Origin: Phyllobacteriaceae bacterium
Lineage (GTDB): Bacteria; Pseudomonadota; Alphaproteobacteria; Rhizobiales; Ancalomicrobiaceae
Reading direction: 5' to 3'
Length of the DNA: 6,298 nucleotides
Assembly (NCBI GenBank): GCA_012517025.1
Contig: JAAYVT010000371.1
Coordinates: forward strand, 1-6,298
Made by a program: the position numbers and the translations under genes. The notes beneath the pieces were generated by a model. That model was not told where the DNA came from. It made no database searches and saw nothing but the letters and a program-made list of their open reading frames with translations. The first letter of the stretch is position 1. Each line of letters opens with the position of its first letter. Shown here one piece after another: positions 1-5,704 of the stretch.

Positions 1-16
1 AGATCGCGATCCGCAT
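1..16 (-). CDS. Possible first codons of a gene downstream of leuC (partial)
   Basis: On the minus strand an ATG at 16-14 is preceded by GGAG (26-23) at 6 bases, a good Shine-Dalgarno arrangement, and reads MRIAI before the window ends. A second in-frame ATG lies further upstream (61-59) but has no ribosome-binding sequence. Five codons are too few to identify anything. If real, it is a separate transcription unit from leuC, because a strong terminator lies between them. It could equally be chance. Confidence 0.22.
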
Positions 17-87
17 CGTCGTCTCCGTGTCGGAACCGACGAGGCTATACGAAAGGCGCATGACGAGACAGAGGCGGCCGCGCCGAC

Positions 88-116
88 GAAAAAGGCCGGA
101 CCTCGCGGTCCGGCCT
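88..116 (-). terminator. Intrinsic terminator of leuC
   Basis: Perfect 10-bp inverted repeat (AGGCCGGACC at 93-102 and GGTCCGGCCT at 107-116) with a 4-base loop. Read on the minus strand it is followed by a run of five T (93-89), overlapping the stem base, the classical rho-independent form. It begins 27 bases past the leuC stop codon. The plus strand has no T-run after the stem, so it acts in the leuC direction. Confidence 0.88.
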
Positions 117-142
117 CTCCATCCGTCACGAAGCATCGTCGT

Positions 143-1543
143 TCACAGATCGCGGACGTCGACGAAATGCCCCTTGATCGCGGCGGCCGCCGCCATCGCC
201 GGGCTGACGAGGTGCGTCCGCCCCTTGAAGCCCTGGCGACCCTCGAAGTTGCGGTTCGAGGTCGAGGCCGAGCGCTCGCCGGGCGACAGCCGGTCGGCGT
301 TCATGGCGAGGCACATCGAGCATCCCGGCTCGCGCCATTCGAAGCCGGCCTCGACGAAGATCTTGTCGAGACCTTCCGCTTCCGCCTGTTCCTTGACCAG
401 ACCCGAGCCCGGCACGGCCAACGCCCGGACGCCTTCGGCGACCTTGCGGCCCTTGGCCACCGCCGCGGCGGCACGGAAGTCCTCGATGCGGCCGTTGGTG
501 CACGAGCCGATGAAGACGGTGTCGATCTTGACGTCGGTCATCTTCATGCCCGGCTTCAGGGCCATGTAGTCGAGCGCCCGCTGCTTCGAGGCGCGCTTGG
601 TCTCGTCGGCGATTTCGGCGGGGTCGGGGATCGGCTGATCGATCGCGATCACGTCCTCGGGCGAGGTGCCCCAAGTCACCGACGGCTTCAGGCTCGCCGC
701 GTCGATGTGGATCTCGGCATCGAAATGCGCGCCCTCGTCGGAATAGAGCGTCTTCCAATAGGCGACCGCCGCGTCCCACTTCTCGCCTTTCGGCGCCTTC
801 GGCTTGCCCTCGAAATAAGCGACGGTCTTGTCGTCGGGGGCGATCAGACCGGCGCGGGCGCCCGCCTCGATCGACATGTTGCACACCGTCATGCGGCCCT
901 CGATGGAGAGGTCGCGGATCGCCTGACCGGCGTATTCGACGACGTAGCCGGTGCCGCCGGCGGTGCCGAGCCGGCCGATGATGGCGAGCACGATGTCCTT
1001 GGCGGTGATGCCCTCCGGCGCCGCGCCGTCGACCACCACCCGCATGTTCTTCGCCTTGGCCTGCACCAGCGTCTGGGTGGCGAGCACGTGCTCGACCTCG
1101 GAGGTGCCGATGCCGTGGGCGAGCGCCCCGAAGGCGCCGTGGGTCGAGGTGTGGCTGTCGCCGCAGACGATGGTGGTGCCGGGCAGGGTGAAGCCCTGCT
1201 CGGGGCCGACGACGTGGACGACGCCCTGGCGGTGATCGTGCTCGTCGTAATATTCGAGGGCGAAGTAGGCGGCGTTCTTGGCGATGGTGGCGACCTGCAG
1301 TGCCGATTCGGGATCGTCGATGCCGTGCGAGCGGTCGGTGGTCGGCACGTTGTGATCGACGACGAGCAGGGTCTTCTCCGGCGCGCGCACCTTGCGGTCG
1401 GCGACGCGCAGCCCCTCGAAGGCCTGCGGACTGGTCACCTCGTGGACGAGATGGCGATCGATGTAGATGAGGGAGGTGCCGTCGGGCTGGGTGGCGACGA
1501 CGTGATCGTCCCAGATCTTGTCGTAGAGCGTGCGCGGGGCCAT
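143..1543 (-). CDS. leuC: 3-isopropylmalate dehydratase large subunit
   Basis: Large subunit of isopropylmalate isomerase, which with LeuD interconverts 2- and 3-isopropylmalate in leucine biosynthesis in the cytosol. It is a complete aconitase-family protein of 466 residues, the usual LeuC length. The three cysteines that ligate the [4Fe-4S] cluster are visible: C348 in FIGSCTNGR, and C408 and C411 in EPGCSMCLAMN. Other family signatures are GDSHTSTHGAFGALAHGIGT (about residues 128-147), TVCNMSIEAGARAG, and SNRNFEGRQG near the C-terminus. An ATG nine bases upstream (1552) is in frame, but the Shine-Dalgarno AGGAAGG directly abuts it. The ATG at 1543 sits 9 bases from that sequence and gives the family-typical MAPRTLYDKI start, so I chose 1543. 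No leuD is visible in the window. The gene belongs to the chromosomal backbone and looks intact. Confidence 0.97.
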   Translation of the reverse strand: MAPRTLYDKIWDDHVVATQPDGTSLIYIDRHLVHEVTSPQAFEGLRVADRKVRAPEKTLLVVDHNVPTTDRSHGIDDPESALQVATIAKNAAYFALEYYDEHDHRQGVVHVVGPEQGFTLPGTTIVCGDSHTSTHGAFGALAHGIGTSEVEHVLATQTLVQAKAKNMRVVVDGAAPEGITAKDIVLAIIGRLGTAGGTGYVVEYAGQAIRDLSIEGRMTVCNMSIEAGARAGLIAPDDKTVAYFEGKPKAPKGEKWDAAVAYWKTLYSDEGAHFDAEIHIDAASLKPSVTWGTSPEDVIAIDQPIPDPAEIADETKRASKQRALDYMALKPGMKMTDVKIDTVFIGSCTNGRIEDFRAAAAVAKGRKVAEGVRALAVPGSGLVKEQAEAEGLDKIFVEAGFEWREPGCSMCLAMNADRLSPGERSASTSNRNFEGRQGFKGRTHLVSPAMAAAAAIKGHFVDVRDL

Positions 1544-1552
1544 CGGCGGCAT

Positions 1553-1559
1553 CCTTCCT
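1553..1559 (-). promoter_or_regulatory. leuC ribosome binding site that decides the start
   Basis: AGGAAGG on the minus strand. It has zero spacing to the upstream ATG (1552-1550) and 9 bases to the ATG at 1543-1541, so initiation at 1543 is favoured. Confidence 0.7.
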
Positions 1560-1750
1560 GAGGGAAAACGTGCGGCGTCATTTAGAACAGGACGGGCTCA
1601 AGGGAAAGGGCCGGGACGCTTGCCAAGGGGCGGGAATGTTGGTAGTGAGCCGGCCGTCCGGCGTGATCGCCGTCGATGCGGGAAGAGTCGTCTGCGAACT
1701 TCGGTTCGGGTCCGACCGACGCGTCGTACGGGTCACGCGACCGAACGGTC

Positions 1751-1826
1751 GCCGCGGTAGCTCAGCCGGTAGAGCACGTCATTCGTAATGATGGGGTCGG
1801 GGGTTCGAATCCCTTCCGCGGCACCA
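1751..1826 (+). tRNA. tRNA-Thr (anticodon CGT)
   Basis: A full cloverleaf can be folded by eye. The acceptor GCCGCGG (1751-1757) pairs perfectly with CCGCGGC (1816-1822). The D stem is GCTC/GAGC (1760-1763, 1772-1775) with AGCCGGTA as loop. The anticodon stem is CGTCA/TGATG (1777-1781, 1789-1793) with loop TTCGTAA, placing anticodon CGT at 1784-1786, which reads the threonine codon ACG. The variable loop is 1794-1798. The T arm GGGGG/CCCTT (two G:U pairs) has loop TTCGAAT (1804-1810). Discriminator A is at 1823 and CCA is encoded at 1824-1826. The gene is complete. An integrase gene starts 166 bases downstream, so this tRNA is the probable insertion target of the island, with the 3' half regenerated by the element. 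Confidence 0.96.
1784..1826 (+). other. Candidate attachment site (attL) at the tRNA-Thr 3' end
   Basis: P4-type integrases commonly recombine at the anticodon-loop or T-arm to 3'-end segment of tRNA genes and keep the tRNA intact. The tRNA here is directly followed by such an integrase, pointing away from it. The crossover core should lie somewhere in 1784-1826. I see no second copy of the T-arm/acceptor sequence elsewhere in the window, so the partner site (attR) is expected past position 6298. Exact borders cannot be fixed from one end. Confidence 0.5.
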
Positions 1827-1842
1827 CTTCCCCCTCCGAAAT

Positions 1843-1859
1843 CGTCCGAGAACGTCCGA
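1843..1859 (+). repeat. Tandem CGTCCGA repeat, 10-base period
   Basis: CGTCCGA occurs at 1843-1849 and again at 1853-1859, one helical turn apart, just past the tRNA. A shorter partial copy, GCGTCCGTCG, follows near 1895. The phased spacing is the kind seen in protein-binding sites at att regions, so an integrase or excisionase arm site is possible. Two 7-base copies could also be chance in GC-rich DNA. Confidence 0.4.
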
Positions 1860-1894
1860 AAATCAACGGTTTAACGCCGTTTTTCGGGGTTTTT
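1856..1894 (+). terminator. Possible terminator after tRNA-Thr
   Basis: AACGG (1865-1869) can pair with CCGTT (1877-1881), and a flanking A-run pairs with the following T-run, with small bulges. A second T-run (1890-1894) follows. The core stem has only five pairs, so this is a weak candidate for the tRNA transcript end. Confidence 0.35.
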
Positions 1895-1910
1895 GCGTCC
1901 GTCGTGGTCC

Positions 1911-1998
1911 GGGGGGCTCCGATTGCATCCGGGGGCTTTGGGGGCCAAATTGGGGGCATCCGGTGAAAGCCCCCAGAGGCGAGGCCCCCAAATGCCCC
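1911..1998 (+). repeat. GGGGGC direct repeats and inverted GCCCCC repeats in the integrase leader
   Basis: Four GGGGGC copies begin at 1912, 1931, 1940 and 1952. Reverse-complement copies follow at 1969-1974 and 1984-1989, with a shorter GCCCC inside the first codons of the integrase. Perfect inverted pairs include TTTGGGGGCC (1937-1946) with GGCCCCCAAA (1983-1992), GGGGGCTTT (1931-1939) with AAAGCCCCC (1966-1974), and GGGGCAT (1953-1959) with ATGCCCC (1992-1998). The second half overlaps the ribosome binding site and start codon of the integrase. The array could be recombinase arm sites, an operator, or an mRNA structure limiting integrase translation. Confidence 0.7.
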
Positions 1999-3218
1999 TC
2001 TCCGATGCCACCATTCGCAACGCCAAACCCCTCGAGAAGCCCTACAAGCTGACCGACGCAGGAGGTCTCTATCTCCTCGTCAATCCGACCGGCTCGCGGT
2101 TGTGGTACTGGAAATACCGACACGCCGGCAAAGAGAAGAAGCTTGCGATCGGCCCGTATCCCATCGTGACTTTGGCGAAGGCGCGCGAGGCTCGCGACAC
2201 GGCGCGAGGGCTTCTCCTCGAAGGCACCGATCCGTCTGGTCACAAGCGGGATGCCCGCCGCGAAGCGGCTCTCGTCGCGGCGAACACCTTCTCCGTCCTC
2301 GCCGACGAATACCTCGACAAGATGCGTCGTGAGAAAAAGGCGAAAACCACCGTCGGCAAGGTCGAATGGCTTCTCGGTCTCGCCCGCCCGGAACTCGGAC
2401 ACCGCCCCATGACCGAGATCCGCGCGCCCGACGTCCTCTCGGTCCTGCAACGGGTCGAAGCCAAGGGGCATCACGAGACGGCGGTCCGGCTACGCGCCAC
2501 GGTCGGCGCGGTCTTCCGTTACGCGATCGCCACCGCCCGCGCCGAAGTCGACCCGACCCAAGCCCTTCGTGGCGCTCTGGTTCGACCGCAGGTGACCCAC
2601 CGCGCCGCCGTCACCGACGAGAAGGAACTCGGCGCGCTCCTACGAGCGATCGACGACTTCACGGGGCAAGTGACCACGAAGGCCGCACTCAACCTCTTGG
2701 CGATTCTCTTTTCTCGTCCCGGCGAATTGCGGATGGCGGAATGGTCGGAGTTCGATTTCGCCAAGGCGATTTGGGCGATCCCTGCGCACCGCGCCAAGAT
2801 GCGACGCGAACACCGCATCCCCTTGCCGCGCCAAGCCGTCGAAATCCTGGAGGACGTGCGGAAGATCGCCGGCAACTCGAAATTCGTTTTTCCATCGATC
2901 CGCACCATTCTCCGTCCGCTCTCGGAAAACACGCTGAACGCAGCACTGCGCAGGCTCGGCTATTCGAAGGACGAGGCGACTTCGCACGGTTTCCGCGCGA
3001 CCGCGACGACGCTCCTGAACGAATGCGGTCTCTGGAACCCGGACGCGATCGAACGCCAGATGGCGCACGTCGAGAAGAACGCCGTCCGTCGCGCCTATGC
3101 GCGCGGCGAATATTGGGACGAACGGGTGAAGATGATGCAGTGGTGGGCCGACCACCTCGACACCCTGCGGAAGGGCGGCGAGGTGGTCGAACTGCGACGT
3201 CGCGGGGGCGACGGTTGA
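1992..3218 (+). CDS. P4-type tyrosine recombinase (integrase 1)
   Basis: Site-specific tyrosine recombinase of the P4 integrase family, 408 residues, a normal full length. The N-terminal DUF4102-like arm-binding segment is evident (MPLSDATIRNAKP, DAGGLYLLV, KEKKLAIGPYP, residues 1-90). A core-binding region follows at about 100-190, then the catalytic domain. Catalytic residues seen are R242 in SRPGELR, probable K269 in AHRAKM, H332 and R335 in SHGFRAT, H359 in QMAHV and nucleophile Y369 in RRAYARG. The ATG at 1992 is chosen because it gives the family-typical N-terminus and has GAGG (1981-1984) 7 bases upstream. The frame is open to 1893 but that extension looks non-coding. It lies next to tRNA-Thr, transcribed away from it, so it probably inserts the island there. 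Its start region is covered by inverted repeats that may control expression. Its end faces integrase 2. Confidence 0.95.
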   Translation: MPLSDATIRNAKPLEKPYKLTDAGGLYLLVNPTGSRLWYWKYRHAGKEKKLAIGPYPIVTLAKAREARDTARGLLLEGTDPSGHKRDARREAALVAANTFSVLADEYLDKMRREKKAKTTVGKVEWLLGLARPELGHRPMTEIRAPDVLSVLQRVEAKGHHETAVRLRATVGAVFRYAIATARAEVDPTQALRGALVRPQVTHRAAVTDEKELGALLRAIDDFTGQVTTKAALNLLAILFSRPGELRMAEWSEFDFAKAIWAIPAHRAKMRREHRIPLPRQAVEILEDVRKIAGNSKFVFPSIRTILRPLSENTLNAALRRLGYSKDEATSHGFRATATTLLNECGLWNPDAIERQMAHVEKNAVRRAYARGEYWDERVKMMQWWADHLDTLRKGGEVVELRRRGGDG

Positions 3219-3262
3219 ATTTCAAGGGAGGAGGAAAAATCTCCGCGTGGGAACACGACCGG

Positions 3263-4396
3263 TCAACGACCCTCGGACGATCCGGAGAGCGAAACCCCTC
3301 CCCCTCCCGAGCCCCCACGGCTTCGCAAGAACGCGGCGAACTCCGACACGAGCGAAGCCGCTTCTTCTTTCTGCTTCCCCAGCCCCCGGATGATCTCGCC
3401 TTGCCGATGGGAGGGAACCCGCCCGTAACTCGAGAACGTCGTCGCGACGTGTTCGTGCCCGAGATTCTGCGACCATGCCTTCATGGCTTCCGGCCCCCCA
3501 CACAGCCGCTCGCCGAACTGCACCAGCGTCTTCCGGAAAGAATGAGGGTTGAAATAGGGAAGCCCCGCCTTGGCGAATGCCTCGCGAAAGATCTTCCGGA
3601 TCGGCCCGGCGTTGCTCCACCCCGTGCGATCGAGACCGACCACCGCGAAATGCCGCGTCGCCGGGTCGAGCGCCACTTTCGAAGCCGGGAAGAGCGGGTC
3701 GTCGCCACCCATGAGATGCGCGGTCCGCGACTCGTCGATCCAGTCGGAGACGATCCGCACCACGTCTTCGCCGACGGCGAAGAACCATGTGTCGAAGCTC
3801 TTCGAGGCCTTCGTGCGGACTTCGCGCGCATCCTGGCGAAAACGAGCCTCGACGAAGTCGACGTGCCCGATCCGCGCCGAGGCGATGGCATCGTCCCTCG
3901 CTCCCGTCAGGAGCGCGAAGGCGACCACCGCGCGATTCCGCCGTTCGATCGCGGTCGCGGTCGGCATCACCGACAAGACGTGCCGCACCTGTTCGAGCGT
4001 CGGCACCGGCCGTTCCAACGACGCCGTCGCGATCCGCGCCTCCTTCTCCGTCAGATTGAAATAGTCCGCATCGGAATAAGAGAACTTGGATCGATAGCCC
4101 GGTTGACCCGCCAACCACCGGAAGAAGGCGCGACACGCCGTGAGCGTCTGGTAGATGGTCGCCTTCGAGAGCTGACGGCCGGACCGCTCGGAAACATGTT
4201 CGACGAGCGACGCCTTGAAGCCGGACGCCTGAGCGATGTGGAACCTCTTGAAGTCGCGATGTCTGGTATAGTCTTCGAAGCGAGCGATCGCCGCAGCGGC
4301 GGTATCGACCGAGGCTTCGCTCGCGCGGTTCGCTTCCTTCAGATAGAGGAAATACGCGCGCTTGATCCGTTCGTTGGTCGCATTGAGATTCGGCAT
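3263..4396 (-). CDS. Tyrosine recombinase/integrase 2, unlike integrase 1
   Basis: Second site-specific tyrosine recombinase, 377 residues. The N-terminal half (about 8-115) resembles a SAM-like core-binding domain (NERIKRAYFLYLKEANRASE), followed by the catalytic domain. Visible active-site residues are R167 in LLTGARDDAI, probable K196 in VRTKASK, H285 and R288 in NPHSFRKT, H314 in NLGHEHVATT and nucleophile Y324 in FSSYG. There is no P4-type DUF4102 N-terminus, so it is not a duplicate of integrase 1. It ends in a Gly/Ser-rich tail (about 360-377). I chose the ATG at 4396: AAAGGA lies 8 bases upstream, whereas the upstream GTG at 4420 has no ribosome-binding sequence. It is the last gene of a three-gene operon, 4 bases after the helix-turn-helix/zinc-ribbon gene. 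Its target site is unknown. Confidence 0.93.
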   Translation of the reverse strand: MPNLNATNERIKRAYFLYLKEANRASEASVDTAAAAIARFEDYTRHRDFKRFHIAQASGFKASLVEHVSERSGRQLSKATIYQTLTACRAFFRWLAGQPGYRSKFSYSDADYFNLTEKEARIATASLERPVPTLEQVRHVLSVMPTATAIERRNRAVVAFALLTGARDDAIASARIGHVDFVEARFRQDAREVRTKASKSFDTWFFAVGEDVVRIVSDWIDESRTAHLMGGDDPLFPASKVALDPATRHFAVVGLDRTGWSNAGPIRKIFREAFAKAGLPYFNPHSFRKTLVQFGERLCGGPEAMKAWSQNLGHEHVATTFSSYGRVPSHRQGEIIRGLGKQKEEAASLVSEFAAFLRSRGGSGGGGVSLSGSSEGR

Positions 4397-4400
4397 GTCG

Positions 4401-4874
4401 TCAGTCCTTTCCGAAGTCACGATTGAGGGAGGGGGCGGGGCTCTCGTCTAATCGTGAGCTTGCTTGCGGAAATGCGATGTCCATTCGAGCGGCGGCGAGA
4501 CCGAGACCGACCTTCGAAACCCGTTTGTGCATGATCGTTCCGCAGGCCGGGCAGAGCGCCGAGAGATCGCCTGTCGTCTCCGTGACGGGCACGTAATCGG
4601 CCATGTCGAGCGCGGGCTCGCGCGGCTCGCGGCAGCGGAAGCAATAGAACCGTCCCGGACCGCACGGCCGCTTGCGTGCCTTGCTTCGCGCCGTGAGAAA
4701 CCGCTTAGCCTCGGCGCCCGAGACGAGGATGGGGCGGGCGTCCTCGAGGGTCGCCAGTCCCGCCTTGATCCAGGCGCGCACCGTGTGGTCGTGCATGCCG
4801 GTGATGCGGGCGAGTTCCTGAACCGTATAGGTGCGGTGGATCTTCACCCGCCGGACGTCGGCGCGGTGGTTCAT
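4401..4874 (-). CDS. Helix-turn-helix plus zinc-ribbon protein of the integrase 2 operon
   Basis: Predicted DNA-binding protein of 157 residues. Residues about 14-60 (YTVQELARITGMHDHTVRAW, then a wing-like stretch) look like a MerR/excisionase-type helix-turn-helix. Residues 78-111 contain two CxxC pairs, C78/C81 (FYCFRC) and C108/C111 (LCPACG), which should bind one zinc as a ribbon. The C-terminal 35 residues show no motif. The ATG at 4874 has AGAAGGG 9 bases upstream, inside the last codons of the AlpA-like gene. The frame is open to 4988, but that part overlaps the upstream gene and does not look like protein. It is 2 bases from the preceding stop and 4 bases before integrase 2, so it is likely co-translated. 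I infer a role in recombination directionality or autoregulation. I recall this gene type next to similar integrases in alphaproteobacteria, but its function is not established to my knowledge. Confidence 0.85.
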   Translation of the reverse strand: MNHRADVRRVKIHRTYTVQELARITGMHDHTVRAWIKAGLATLEDARPILVSGAEAKRFLTARSKARKRPCGPGRFYCFRCREPREPALDMADYVPVTETTGDLSALCPACGTIMHKRVSKVGLGLAAARMDIAFPQASSRLDESPAPSLNRDFGKD

Positions 4875-4876
4875 CC

Positions 4877-5113
4877 TCACACACCCTTCTCGACGAGGGC
4901 GCGGATGTCTTCCACCCGCCACGCCGTGACGCGCGGTCCGAGTTTCACCGGCTGCGGGAAGCGTCCCGACCGGACGCCGTCCCACCAAGTCGATTTTCCG
5001 ACCGGGATCGGTCCCTTCGGCGCGAGGATCGAGGAGAGGCGAAGAAGCCCGATTTCGGGCAAGCCGTTCCCGTGGCCGGAACCGGCGGAAGACTTCGAAT
5101 TCTCAAAAGTCAT
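4877..5113 (-). CDS. AlpA-like DNA-binding regulator
   Basis: Small protein of 78 residues resembling the AlpA family, phage-derived transcriptional regulators that in known cases (E. coli CP4-57 AlpA) promote prophage excision. The family pattern fills residues 20-75: LLRLSSILAP, then IPVGKSTWWDGVRSGRFPQP, then KLGPRVTAWRVEDIRALVE, a winged helix-turn-helix. The first 18 residues are Ser/Gly-rich and variable. The ATG at 5113 is preceded by GGAG (5127-5124) at 10 bases. The frame stays open upstream to 5437, but only with a weak TTG start and no recognisable sequence, so the short form is preferred. It is the first gene of the operon with the zinc-ribbon protein and integrase 2. A short palindrome directly upstream may be its operator. 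Confidence 0.88.
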   Translation of the reverse strand: MTFENSKSSAGSGHGNGLPEIGLLRLSSILAPKGPIPVGKSTWWDGVRSGRFPQPVKLGPRVTAWRVEDIRALVEKGV

Positions 5114-5126
5114 GAGTTGTTCACTC

Positions 5127-5141
5127 CGGACCATCGGTCCG
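5127..5141 (-). promoter_or_regulatory. Palindrome before the AlpA-like gene, possible operator or hairpin
   Basis: CGGACC and GGTCCG (6-bp arms) are separated by ATC. On the minus strand the second arm runs into the GGAG ribosome binding site, 10 bases before the start codon. It could be an autoregulatory operator or a small mRNA hairpin that limits ribosome access. There is no direct evidence for either. Confidence 0.4.
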
Positions 5142-5185
5142 AAGCGGCGACAGTGTAATGTCTTTGACGACACCACACGGTCGGG

Positions 5186-5214
5186 ATACCATTTTCCCGC
5201 TCTCGTTGGAGCAA
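5186..5214 (-). promoter_or_regulatory. Candidate promoter of the alpA-like/integrase 2 operon
   Basis: On the minus strand TTGCTC (5214-5209) and TGGTAT (5191-5186) are separated by exactly 17 bases, about 75 bases before the AlpA-like start codon. The match to the housekeeping consensus is moderate. A plus-strand pair, TTGACG (5164-5169) and TACCAT (5187-5192), also 17 bases apart, overlaps it. Confidence 0.35.
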
Positions 5215-5704
5215 CGGGTTTCGACCCCAAGGGCCGTTCGACCACGCCAATGGTCGGCGGCTCTTGACGTTTCGGACGCCTTCGAACCGGAAGGCACGGG
5301 CTCGGACCACCACGACCCGAACGAGTAGAGATTAGCCGGTTTCTCGCCTCATCAAAAAGCCCAACGCCGAATTCGTCCCCCTCCACAAGTATGATTGCCT
5401 CTTTCCCGATGCGGTAATCGTCGGCAGAATCGACCAAATTATTGATTTATAATCGTTTTTCGAAATACCTCTTCACCCCTGAAATTTACGACGGCGTCCA
5501 CCGAAATCTTCGAACCGACCTATAGAAGATATCGCCAATTCTGTTGAATACGGGGAATTTCCCTCCCGAAACGCGCAGGGTAGCGCGAATCACTACTCGT
5601 TCGTTCGAGGTCATCGAGCCGGCGCGTCCTCCCTTGCAAAGCTCGCCGGCCCGTCCAAAATCGGCGCGACGATCGAATCTCGACCCTTGCGCGAGTGGCA
5701 GACG

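Larger units (their letters stand above)
5114..5704. other. Gene-free divergent control region between the operon and hsdM
   Basis: This 591-base stretch separates the minus-strand integrase 2 operon from the plus-strand methylase gene. I find no convincing protein: the longest frames start at poor sites and resemble no family. It holds the operon's candidate promoter and palindrome at the left end, an AT-rich patch at about 5429-5488 with a perfect TATAAT (5448-5453) inside an ATTAT/ATAAT inverted repeat (5438-5442, 5449-5453), and an 11-base palindrome GGGAATTTCCC (5553-5563). It presumably carries the promoters of both divergent units, including that of hsdM, whose position I cannot fix. 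No RNA gene was recognised. Confidence 0.5.

Noticed and set aside
167..1561. A 464-codon plus-strand open frame antisense to leuC
   Set aside because: It mirrors leuC codon structure in GC-rich DNA, has a low-complexity Arg/Gly/Asp/Val-rich composition and no recognisable motif; leuC on the other strand is unambiguous.
1762..1959. A 65-codon minus-strand frame with GFEPPTPSLRMTCSTG-like sequence
   Set aside because: This is the translation of the antisense strand of the tRNA gene, a frequent false gene call.
3205..3262. Terminator between the convergent integrase genes
   Set aside because: Only short, weak pairings (TTGAA/TTCAA and GGAG/CTCC) without a following T-run on either strand.
3222..4136. 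A 304-codon minus-strand frame inside integrase 2
   Set aside because: Out of frame with the recombinase, whose catalytic motifs are all present; no motif of its own.
2366..4426. A 686-codon plus-strand open frame across both integrase genes
   Set aside because: Arg/Pro-rich composition without domains; it overlaps two well-supported integrase genes in other frames, so it is a composition artefact.
5203..5275. Possible tRNA remnant on the minus strand (GTCGAAA loop and a CGACCA/TGGTCG stem near the AlpA-like promoter)
   Set aside because: The stem at 5238-5255 has a loop of the wrong size for an anticodon arm, and no acceptor partner or D arm is found at the right distance.
5114..5437. N-terminal extension of the AlpA-like protein to 186 residues
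   Set aside because: It would start at a TTG without a ribosome binding site, resembles no family, and would cover the candidate promoter and palindrome; the 78-residue form has the proper start and family length.
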